From assembly GCF_900109465.1 (NCBI RefSeq), contig NZ_FOAZ01000010.1:186001-250000 (forward strand): 64,000 nt of DNA, read 5' to 3'. The stretch is from Streptacidiphilus jiangxiensis (lineage in GTDB: Bacteria; Actinomycetota; Actinomycetes; Streptomycetales; Streptomycetaceae). Positions within the stretch are counted from its first letter, which is position 1, and each line of letters opens with the position of its first letter. Below are positions 57,270 to 64,000 of the stretch, one piece after another. The notes under the pieces are model-generated. The model ran no database searches, was not told the DNA's origin, and saw nothing but the letters and a program-made list of their open reading frames with translations. The translations under genes and the position numbers were made by a program.

Positions 57270-57303
57270 CCCCGGCCTCGCGCTTCCCGGTTTCGGCCCT
57301 TGT

Positions 57304-58797
57304 TCAGCCCTTGTAGGCCCCGAAGGCCCGGGTGAAGTCCAGCGGCTGCTGGACGATGCTGCTGCAGGTGGCGTCGGCGTAGGACTTGGCCCCGCCCGAG
57401 CACGCCTGGTCACGTGTCGCGGACCACATCGCCAGCCAGGCGAGGTGCTTGCTGCTCGCGAACTGCGCGAGCTGGGTCGCGTCGGCGACGGTGACGACCT
57501 CGGTGTTGGTGTCGTTGACGCCGATCATCGGGGTGACCGCGACGTGCTGCCAGGCGGTCGCGTCGTCCCAGCCGAAGATCGACTTGAGCTGGGCCTCGGT
57601 CGCGGTCGCGGAGTCGATCGCGTACTGGCCCATCTTGCCGCTCGGGCTCGGCGCCGCGCCGTCGCCGTAGTCCATGGCCATCACGTTGACGGCGGAGACG
57701 GTGACGCCGGCGCTCTTCGCGTTCTGCAGCAGGTCCGTGCCGGACTGCACCAGGCCCGAGGGCAGGACGGGCAGGGTGAACGAGACGTCCAGCGCCTTGC
57801 CCTTGGCCTTGGCCGCCTGCTGGAGCTGGGCGATGGCCTGGTCGCGACGGGTGATCCCGGCGGTGTCGGACGTGGCCGCGCCCTCGACGTCGAAGTCGAT
57901 CTTCGTCAGCCCGTAGGTGTCGATCACCTTCTGGTACGCGGCGGCGAGCGCGCTCACGCTCGTGCAGGAATCCGCGAGCTCGGTGCCGTTGGCCCCGCCG
58001 AAGGAGACCCGGACGTCCCCGCCGAGCGCGCGCAGCGCGCCGATCTGGCCCGGCACGCCGTCGTTGGTCAGCGCGGAGACGCCGCCCCACTCCGGGTTGC
58101 AGTTGCCGCCGTCGGTGATGAAGGCGAGGTTGAAGTTCTTCACCCCCGTCGCCTTGGCGGTGGCCACGATGTCGTAGGCCGGGTAGAGGGAGGTGTCCAC
58201 GTACGGCGAGAAGCCGGCGCCGGTCGCGGTGCCCGTGCTGGACGCGGACGGCGTCGGCGTCGGCGTGGTGGTCTTCGTCGCGGTGGGCGTCGGGGTCGGG
58301 GTCGACACCGGCTTCGTCGGCGTCGGGCTGGCGGTGGTCGGCTGGCCCGACGGCGTCGGGGCGGAGCCGGTGGAGCAGTCGGCGCCGTTGATGGTGCAGT
58401 TCGTGGGCGCGCCGGAGCCGGTGACCACGAACCCGACGACGGCGTGCTGGTTCGACGCGAGGGTGCTGTCCCAGGACGCCGGGGTGACCGTGACGTGGCC
58501 GCCGCTGGCCGTGTAGCTGGCGTTCCACAGCGAGCTGATGGTGGCTCCGGCCGGCAGGTCGAAGGTCAGCTTCCAGTCGCTGATCGAGCCGGCGGTCGGG
58601 TTGCTGACGTCGTACTGACCGCTGTAGCCGCTCCCCCAGTCGCTGGTGGTCGAGTAGACGGCGCCCACGCCCGCGGCGTTCGCACCGACCGCGAGGGCGA
58701 CACCACCACCGACGAGCAGCACGGTCGCGACGGCGGACGCTCCGAGGACCGCGCGGCGGCGCGGGGCTCGGCGGGAACGACGGGCGTGGTTCGACAT
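57304..58797 (-). CDS. Secreted GH18 enzyme with N-terminal CBM2
   Basis: Exported protein of 497 aa. A twin-Arg-like basic start (SRRAPRRRAVLGASAV) and hydrophobic core form the signal. Residues ~45-140 are a CBM2 domain (DWGSGYSGQYDVSNPTAGSI). A Thr/Pro linker leads to a GH18 barrel of the compact class with LTKIDFDVEGA: D301, D303 and acid E305. It shares GGNCNPEWGG-type loops with chitinase 2 but uses a different binding module. GGAGG is eight bases before the ATG. No DasR box was seen upstream, so control may differ. Confidence 0.92.
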   Translation of the reverse strand: MSNHARRSRRAPRRRAVLGASAVATVLLVGGGVALAVGANAAGVGAVYSTTSDWGSGYSGQYDVSNPTAGSISDWKLTFDLPAGATISSLWNASYTASGGHVTVTPASWDSTLASNQHAVVGFVVTGSGAPTNCTINGADCSTGSAPTPSGQPTTASPTPTKPVSTPTPTPTATKTTTPTPTPSASSTGTATGAGFSPYVDTSLYPAYDIVATAKATGVKNFNLAFITDGGNCNPEWGGVSALTNDGVPGQIGALRALGGDVRVSFGGANGTELADSCTSVSALAAAYQKVIDTYGLTKIDFDVEGAATSDTAGITRRDQAIAQLQQAAKAKGKALDVSFTLPVLPSGLVQSGTDLLQNAKSAGVTVSAVNVMAMDYGDGAAPSPSGKMGQYAIDSATATEAQLKSIFGWDDATAWQHVAVTPMIGVNDTNTEVVTVADATQLAQFASSKHLAWLAMWSATRDQACSGGAKSYADATCSSIVQQPLDFTRAFGAYKG

Positions 58798-59021
58798 GCG
58801 AGGGACCTCCACGATCGGGAACAGGCCGAGGGACCGCGCGCCGGTGCCTGGCCCCTGGTGGGGAAGGGGCAGCCGGGAAGCGCACGAGCGGGTTGGTTGA
58901 CGCCCTGTCACCACCGACGCCGCGGTCCGTCGCCGAGGACGCTAGCCCGTCCGAGGGAGCGGAAGGCCACTACTCAGATGGAGGTAGAACCCACTTAGGG
59001 GCCTGTTAAGGAACGGGGCCC
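58798..59021. other. Upstream region of chitinase 3
   Basis: Holds the chitinase 3 promoter. TTGGTTGACG near 58892 could be part of a -35 region read leftward. No gene was recognised. It runs into a palindromic repeat at 59022. Confidence 0.4.
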
Positions 59022-59153
59022 AGTTGCACTCCCCCAGGGGCGCGAGGAACTGCGCGACAGGCCCCCGACATGCAGAAGGTCCTCAACGCGCAGGGCCATC
59101 CGCACGCCGTCGGTTTCTCGCGCAGTTCCTCGCGCCCCTGGGCGGTGCAACTA
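59022..59153. repeat. Dispersed palindromic element, copy 3
   Basis: Outer arms AGTTGCAC (59022-59029) and GTGCAACT (59145-59152) and perfect 23-bp inner arms (59035-59057 with 59118-59140, CAGGGGCGCGAGGAACTGCG...) make the longest copy. The right outer arm ends in CTAG, which supplies the TAG stop of the histidine kinase gene. The middle shares CAGGGCCATCCG with copy 1. Confidence 0.9.
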
Positions 59154-60518
59154 GCGCCGGGCCCGACGCCTCGGCGCCGGCACCGCGGAGCGCTCGTGCA
59201 GGAGCCGCACGCGGATCTCCGTGCCGCCCAGCACGGACCTGCCCACCGCGACGTCGCCGCCCGTGCTCTCGGCGACCCTGCGGACGATGTCGAGGCCCAG
59301 GCCCGTCGAACCGTCGCGTTGCGCGCCCGCGCCGCGGCGGAGGGCGAGCTCGGGATCGGGGATGCCCGGGCCCGCGTCGGAGACGAGGACGATGACGCCG
59401 TCGCGGGTGCCGTGGACGTCGATCGAGAAGGCCGTGCCCTCCGGGGTGTGCCGGAAGACGTTGCCCAGCATCGCGTCGAGCGCCGCCGCGAGGTCCGCAC
59501 CGGGGACGGGGACGGAGACCGGGCGTTCCGCGCCCGCGAGTTGCCAGGGACGGCCCTCGTCCTCGGCGAGCGCGGACCAGAACTCGGCGCGGTCGCGGAT
59601 CACCTCCGCCGCGTCGCAGCCCACGGCGGCGGGCGCACCCTCCGCGCCGGGCGCGGACCCGCGTCCCCGCACGGCGCGGATGATCTGGTCGACCTCGCGT
59701 TCCAGTTGGGCGACCGCGTGGCGGGTCTGTTCGGCCGCGTCGCCCTGGCCGAGGGAGGCCGCGTTGAGGCGCAGCACGGTGAGGGGGGTGCGCAGGCGGT
59801 GGGAGAGATCCGCGGCGAGTTCGCGTTCGGCGGCGAGCAGCCGCACGACGCGGTCGGCCATGGCGTTGAACGCCGCCGCGGCCTCCCTCAGTTCGCGCGG
59901 ACTGCCGTCCGCCTGGGGGACGCGGACGGCGAGATCGCCCTCCCCCAGCGCCTTCGACGCCGCCGCCAGGCGTCGGGCCGCGCCGACGATCCGGGTGCCG
60001 AGGCGGTCGGCGACGGCCACGGAGATCAGCACCAGCGTCAGCGCGACGCCGCTCAGCACCAGCCAGGCGGTGGTGACACCGCGCGTCAGCTCGGCGTCGG
60101 GGATGAAGACCTCGATCACCGCGACCCGGCCGTCGTTGACGGCGACGGGTTCGAGGTAGGCGTAGCCGCCGTCCACGCCGGTGGTGCCGCTGCGGCCGTT
60201 GGCCGCCGCCGCGGTGACGGCGTCGGCGCCGACGCGCTCGTGGCCGACGGTGTCGAAGCCGCTGCCGGTGCCGCCCCGGGGCACGTGGAGGGCGATCAGA
60301 CCGGCCGCGCCGTCCTGCGTGCTGGCGAGGGCGCGGGTGAGCGCCTGCTCGTCGGTGGTGATGGCCAGGGCGGGGCCGAGGGTCGCGGCCTGCCGCTCCG
60401 CCGCGGTGAAGGCGCGCTCACGGGCGGTCTCGCGGACCATCAGGCCGAGCGGGATCAGGAAGGCCAGCGCCACCATCGTGGTGACGGCGACGCAGACCTT
60501 GAACAGGGCCCCTCTCAT
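59151..60518 (-). CDS. Sensor histidine kinase
   Basis: Membrane kinase of 455 aa. Helices near residues 7-27 and 150-170 frame an extracytoplasmic sensing domain of ~120 residues. A HAMP domain follows, then DLSHRLRTPLTVLRLN with phosphorylated H240, an N-box around MLGNVFRHT and G-boxes DAGPGIP and GSTGLGLDIV. It starts one base after the regulator stop, so the pair is co-translated. The signal is unknown. The last codon and stop fall in the palindromic repeat. Confidence 0.94.
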   Translation of the reverse strand: MRGALFKVCVAVTTMVALAFLIPLGLMVRETARERAFTAAERQAATLGPALAITTDEQALTRALASTQDGAAGLIALHVPRGGTGSGFDTVGHERVGADAVTAAAANGRSGTTGVDGGYAYLEPVAVNDGRVAVIEVFIPDAELTRGVTTAWLVLSGVALTLVLISVAVADRLGTRIVGAARRLAAASKALGEGDLAVRVPQADGSPRELREAAAAFNAMADRVVRLLAAERELAADLSHRLRTPLTVLRLNAASLGQGDAAEQTRHAVAQLEREVDQIIRAVRGRGSAPGAEGAPAAVGCDAAEVIRDRAEFWSALAEDEGRPWQLAGAERPVSVPVPGADLAAALDAMLGNVFRHTPEGTAFSIDVHGTRDGVIVLVSDAGPGIPDPELALRRGAGAQRDGSTGLGLDIVRRVAESTGGDVAVGRSVLGGTEIRVRLLHERSAVPAPRRRARR

Positions 60519-60519
60519 G

Positions 60520-61206
60520 TCAGACGTCCGCCGGGACGTCCAGCCGGACGCCGACGCCGCGCACGGTGTGCAGGTAGCGCGGCTGGGAGGCGGTCTCGCC
60601 GAGCTTGCGGCGCAACCAGGACAGGTGCACGTCGATGGTCTGGTCGGTGCCGTAGGGCTGGCGCCAGACCTCGGCGAGCAGCTCGCGGCGGGAGACGACC
60701 ACGCCGGGGCGCCCGGCCAGATAGGCGAGCAGGTCGAACTCGCGCCGGGTCAGGTCGAGTTCGCGGCCGTCCAGGGTGGCCTCGCGGCGCTGCAGGTCGA
60801 TCCGCAGGCCACCGGTCTGCAGCAGCTGGCCGGCGGGGCCGGCCGAGCCGGCGCGGCGCAGCACCGCGGCCATGCGGGCGGTGAGGTGCTCCACCGAGAA
60901 GGGCTTGACCAGGTAGTCGTCGGCGCCGTCGTTGAGCAGGCGGATGATCTCCGTCTCCTCGTCGCGGGCGGTGGAGATGATGACGGGGGTGTCGGTGAGG
61001 CCGCGGATCATCTTCAGCGCCTCGCCGCCGTCGAGGTCGGGCAGGCCGAGGTCGAGGATCACCAGGTCGCAGCCGACCTGGGCGACCTCGCGCAGCGCCT
61101 CCAGCGCCGTGCCGACGCTGCGCACGGCGTGACCGGCGTCGCTGAGGTGACGAATCAGAGCGGACCGGACAAAGGGATCGTCCTCGACCACGAGCACTGT
61201 TGCCAT
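60520..61206 (-). CDS. OmpR/PhoB-family response regulator
   Basis: Regulator of 228 aa. The receiver domain has acidic pocket E8-D9-D10, phospho-acceptor D52 in LVILDLGLPD, and K in YLVKPFS. The C-terminal winged helix has LTRREFDLLAYLAGRPG and the recognition helix in TDQTIDVHLSWLRRKLG. No ribosome site is seen, and TACCGT seven bases before the ATG suggests a leaderless transcript. It is coupled to the kinase gene and divergent from a small exported-protein gene, a possible target. Confidence 0.94.
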   Translation of the reverse strand: MATVLVVEDDPFVRSALIRHLSDAGHAVRSVGTALEALREVAQVGCDLVILDLGLPDLDGGEALKMIRGLTDTPVIISTARDEETEIIRLLNDGADDYLVKPFSVEHLTARMAAVLRRAGSAGPAGQLLQTGGLRIDLQRREATLDGRELDLTRREFDLLAYLAGRPGVVVSRRELLAEVWRQPYGTDQTIDVHLSWLRRKLGETASQPRYLHTVRGVGVRLDVPADV

Positions 61207-61280
61207 GGGCGTGACGGTAGTCCATTCGGGTGGGTGGTCTGTACCTCCTGAGCGCCCTTCGAGACGGGCATACTGACCCG

Positions 61281-61802
61281 GTGCGAAGAGTGCTGGTACA
61301 GACGGCGGCCTGGGCGGCGGCCACGGGCGCGGCGGTCTCGGTGTCCTGGTTCGGGGTGCATCGGGTGCTGGCCGACGACGGCTACCAGCAGCCCAGCGCG
61401 CTCGGACTGACCGTCGCCGGCTCCGTCTCGCTCTCCCCCGCCCCGCTGCCGACGACGATCGGCACCGCGACGCAGCTGCCGCAGTCCCCGACCGCGACGC
61501 CGACCCACCGCCCCACACCCGGCCACAGCCGCAGCACGACCCCGAGCCCGTCGTCCACCCCCTCGGCCGACGCGACCGGGAACGTGCGCAGTTACACGCC
61601 GCCCGGCGGACGCATCGTCGTCTCCATGGGCGCGACCTCCGCCGAACTGGTCTCGGCCACGCCGAACAGCGGCTGGGGCATGCACGTCTACACCGGTGAC
61701 CAGTGGCTGCGGGTCGACTTCACCCAGGGCAGCACGGACTCGATCTTCTACGTCACCTGGAACGGTCACCCGCCCATGGTGCAGACCTGGCCGCCTCAGT
61801 AG
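61281..61802 (+). CDS. Membrane-anchored protein with Thr/Pro/Ser linker, unknown domain
   Basis: Protein of 173 aa. A short basic start and one hydrophobic segment (TAAWAAATGAAVSVSWFGV) anchor or export it. A Thr/Pro/Ser linker follows, then a small C-terminal domain with GWGMHVYTGDQWLRVDFTQG, a beta-rich module I do not recognise. GTG 61281 has CATACT seven bases upstream and no ribosome site, so it may be leaderless. It is divergent from the two-component operon and may be its target. Confidence 0.78.
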   Translation: MRRVLVQTAAWAAATGAAVSVSWFGVHRVLADDGYQQPSALGLTVAGSVSLSPAPLPTTIGTATQLPQSPTATPTHRPTPGHSRSTTPSPSSTPSADATGNVRSYTPPGGRIVVSMGATSAELVSATPNSGWGMHVYTGDQWLRVDFTQGSTDSIFYVTWNGHPPMVQTWPPQ

Positions 61803-61818
61803 CCGCGAGAGCGGTGTG

Positions 61819-63183
61819 TCAGAAGAGCTTGCCCGGGTTCATGATCCCGAGCGGGTCGAAGACCGCCTTGACCTGCCGCTGGACCTCCAGCCCGACCGGG
61901 CCGAGCTCACGGGCCAGCCACTCCTTCTTGAGCAGCCCCACCCCGTGCTCGCCGGTGATGGTGCCGCCCAGCTCGAGGCCGAGCGCCATGATCGCGTCGA
62001 AGGAGGCGCGGGCGCGCGCCGACTCGTCCGCGTCGTCGGCGTCGAAGACGACGACCGGGTGGGTGTTGCCGTCCCCGGCGTGCGCGCAGACGCCGATGGT
62101 GAGCCGGAACTCCTCGGCGATCCGCGCCACACCGGCCAGCATCTCCCCCAGCCGGGAGCGCGGCACCGCGACGTCGTCGATCATCGTGGTGCCGAGCCGG
62201 TCCAGGGCGGGCAGCGCCAGCCGCCGGGCCTCGAGCAGCAACTCGGACTCGCCGCTGTCGGCGGCCGGGACCACCTCGGTGGCGCCCGCCTCCCGGCACA
62301 GCTCGCCGACGGCCGCCAGGTCGGAGGTGGGGTCGAGGCTGTCGAAGCCGACCAGCAGCAGGGCCGCCGTCGAGTCCGGCAGGCCCATCTGCGCCATCGC
62401 GTTGACGGCGCGGACGGTCGTGGTGTCCATCAGCTCCATCAGCGAGGGCACGTGCCCGGCCGCCATCACCGCGCAGACCGCCGCACCGGCGGCGTCGGTG
62501 GAGGGGAACTCCGCCGCCAGCACCAGCTGCGGCGGCGGCGCGGGCCGCAGCGCCACGACCGCCGCGACGACGACACCCAAGGTGCCCTCCGCGCCGACGA
62601 ACAACCGCGTCAGGTCGTAGCCCGCGACGCCCTTGGCGGTGCGACGGCCCGTCCGCAGCAGCCGCCCGTCGGGCAGCACCACGTCCAGGCCGAGCACGTA
62701 CTCGGCCGTCACGCCGTACTTGACGCAGCACAGCCCGCCCGCGCCGGTGCCGATGTTGCCGCCGACCGTGCACGACTCCCAGCTGGACGGGTCCGGCGGG
62801 TAGCTGAGCCCGTGCCGGGCGGCGGCCCGGGACAGCTCCGCGTTGACCACACCGGGCTCGACGACCGCGATCCGGTCGACCGGATCCAGCTCCAGGATCC
62901 GGTCCATCCGCAGCAGCGACAGCGCGATGGCGCCCGCACTGGCGTTGGCCGCCCCGGACAGCCCCGTGCGCGCGCCCTGCGGCACGACCGGCACCCGCAG
63001 CCGCGTCGCGGTCCGCATGACGTGCTGGACCTCCTCCACCGTCCGCGGGAAGACCACGACGGCGGGCGGGGCGGAGTCGCAGAACCCCGCCATGTCCTGC
63101 TGGTAGGCGGCGGTGACGTCGGGATCGGCCACGACGGCCGCCTCCGGCAGCCCCTCGCGCAGCTGGTCGACCAGATCGCTCAT
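61819..63183 (-). CDS. FAD-binding oxidoreductase of the glycolate oxidase GlcD / D-lactate dehydrogenase family
   Basis: Flavoenzyme of 454 aa that oxidises a 2-hydroxyacid. The PCMH-type FAD domain has VVPQGARTGLSG and PPDPSSWESCTVGGNIGTGAGG. RRTAKGVAGYDLTRLFVGAEGTLGV and the late CAHAGDGNTHPVVVFD and GTITGEHGVGLLKKEWL are GlcD hallmarks, the last holding the metal-binding His. No glcE or glcF gene adjoins, so it may work alone. AGGGGGCC precedes the ATG. It follows the M1 peptidase gene by 30 bases on the same strand. Confidence 0.92.
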   Translation of the reverse strand: MSDLVDQLREGLPEAAVVADPDVTAAYQQDMAGFCDSAPPAVVVFPRTVEEVQHVMRTATRLRVPVVPQGARTGLSGAANASAGAIALSLLRMDRILELDPVDRIAVVEPGVVNAELSRAAARHGLSYPPDPSSWESCTVGGNIGTGAGGLCCVKYGVTAEYVLGLDVVLPDGRLLRTGRRTAKGVAGYDLTRLFVGAEGTLGVVVAAVVALRPAPPPQLVLAAEFPSTDAAGAAVCAVMAAGHVPSLMELMDTTTVRAVNAMAQMGLPDSTAALLLVGFDSLDPTSDLAAVGELCREAGATEVVPAADSGESELLLEARRLALPALDRLGTTMIDDVAVPRSRLGEMLAGVARIAEEFRLTIGVCAHAGDGNTHPVVVFDADDADESARARASFDAIMALGLELGGTITGEHGVGLLKKEWLARELGPVGLEVQRQVKAVFDPLGIMNPGKLF

Positions 63184-63213
63184 CCGCCAGGCCCCCTCGG
63201 ACAGATTCGTGGG

Positions 63214-64000
63214 TCACATCTTCGCCGGTTTCCCGGCGGAATACAGCCAGGTCGCGAAGAGCGCCTCGAGGTTCTTTCCGGACACGCCCGCCGCCAGCGC
63301 CTCGAACTCGGCGGTGGTGCCGTGGGCGTGGCGGTGGTCGGCGGCCCACTTCTTCAGGATGGTGAAGAACGCCTGGTCCCCGACGGCCTCGCGCAGCTCC
63401 TGCAGGGTCATCGCGCCGCGCGCGTAGCTCGGTACCCCGAACAGGTGCGACAGGTCGCCCGGATCGCCGGGCGGGTAGGACCACAGCTGGTCGGTGGCGG
63501 GCTTGGCGTACAGCTGGGCCAGCCGGTCGTGCGGACCGGCGCCGCCGTGGCCCGCGTCCCAGAGCCACTCCGCGTAGGTGGCGAAGCCCTCGTTGAGCCA
63601 GATGTCCTTCCACTGGGTGACCGTCACCGAGTCGCCGAACCACTGGTGGGCGGTCTCGTGCACGAGGGTGTCCAGGTCCGGCGCCTCGTCGTACACCGGC
63701 CGGGTCTGCGCCTCCAGGGCGTAGCCGATGTCCTTGTCGTGCATGACGATCGCCCCGGCGGAGTCGAACGGGTACGGCCCGAACAGGCTCTGCTCCCAGG
63801 TGATCACGTCCGGCAGCTGGTCCAGCACGTCCGCGGCGTCGTCGGCCTCGGCCGGATCGACGGCGGTGTAGACGGGCAGGCCGCTCGCCGTCCAGTACTG
63901 GTCCACGTCGAACCGTCCGACGCTGGCGGTGGCCAGGTAGGCGGCCATCGGCGCGCTCTCGTGCCAGCTGAACGTCGACCGACCGGCGGCGGTGTGCTGG
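63214..64000 (-). CDS. M1-family metallo-aminopeptidase, C-terminal part (window edge)
   Basis: Zinc aminopeptidase; only the C-terminal ~262 residues are in the window and the frame is open to the edge. The zinc site is HETAHQWFGD followed 18 residues later by the third ligand in WLNEGFATYAEW. WHESAPMAAYLAT just before marks the usual end of the N-terminal domain. The gene ends soon after the short thermolysin-like domain (FATWLYSAGKP), so this is a small bacterial M1 without a long helical tail. A signal peptide may lie upstream, beyond the edge. Confidence 0.9.
   Translation of the reverse strand, partial: QHTAAGRSTFSWHESAPMAAYLATASVGRFDVDQYWTASGLPVYTAVDPAEADDAADVLDQLPDVITWEQSLFGPYPFDSAGAIVMHDKDIGYALEAQTRPVYDEAPDLDTLVHETAHQWFGDSVTVTQWKDIWLNEGFATYAEWLWDAGHGGAGPHDRLAQLYAKPATDQLWSYPPGDPGDLSHLFGVPSYARGAMTLQELREAVGDQAFFTILKKWAADHRHAHGTTAEFEALAAGVSGKNLEALFATWLYSAGKPAKM

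Overview
This window is chromosomal core DNA from a high-GC filamentous actinomycete of the Streptomycetaceae (Streptomyces, Kitasatospora or a close relative). The evidence is very GC-rich third codon positions, frequent GTG and TTG starts with GGAGG-type ribosome sites, an SsgA-family sporulation protein, a cslA-glxA tip-polysaccharide operon, DasR-type operators (core TGGTCTAGACCA), and split GlcNAc PTS permeases. From memory of S. coelicolor, much of the gene order resembles the SCO2836-SCO2925 stretch. No integrase, transposase, phage gene or CRISPR array was seen.

Layout. 1-5890: end of a CoA-transferase, then cslA-glxA and a GH16 hydrolase as a translationally overlapping operon. 5880-9650: ung, a TetR regulator with a perfect 25-bp palindrome, and a secreted protein coupled to a class F sortase. 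9815-12249: a NagD-like phosphatase, then ArsR divergent from an SGNH hydrolase. 12382-18375: an organophosphonate-type pair (PhnX-like hydrolase plus FAD oxidoreductase) with a GntR regulator, a class E sortase, an adenosine-deaminase-family enzyme and a DUF445 protein. 18451-25124: class V aminotransferase, GH20 hexosaminidase behind a DasR box, a zinc-ribbon membrane protein and an ABC exporter. 25513-35673: class A penicillin-binding protein, GNAT, beta-propeller protein, lipoamide dehydrogenase, DHA2 transporter, stress-type small proteins and a peroxiredoxin. 35734-39822: two secreted GH18 chitinases. 40177-42338: HNH protein, tRNA-Leu(UAG), rdgB and rph. 42458-45658: GlcNAc PTS nagF, nagE1 and nagE2. 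45664-49948: metallo-beta-lactamase-fold protein, a small HTH protein, the cysM-cysO-mec sulfur relay with a leader peptide gene, DUF2017 and clpS. 50100-52151: pncB and pncA. 52432-64000: small membrane and RDD proteins, ssgG, a GT87 mannosyltransferase, a third GH18 enzyme, a two-component system, a glycolate-oxidase-like enzyme and the end of an M1 aminopeptidase.

How it works together. The clearest theme is amino-sugar foraging: secreted GH18 enzymes cut chitin, the GH20 lipoprotein releases GlcNAc and the PTS proteins import it. DasR-type boxes stand before GH20, the second chitinase, nagE1 and (three of them) nagE2. A second theme is cysteine synthesis on a sulfur-carrier protein, apparently controlled by a leaderless upstream peptide gene. 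A third is envelope building at the hyphal tip (cslA-glxA-GH16, PBP, two sortases). The least explained items are a dispersed palindromic element that supplies the TAG stop of three unrelated genes, the repeat-bearing cytoplasmic tail of the class F sortase, the GH16 gene in the cslA operon, and a hairpin covering a GNAT start codon.
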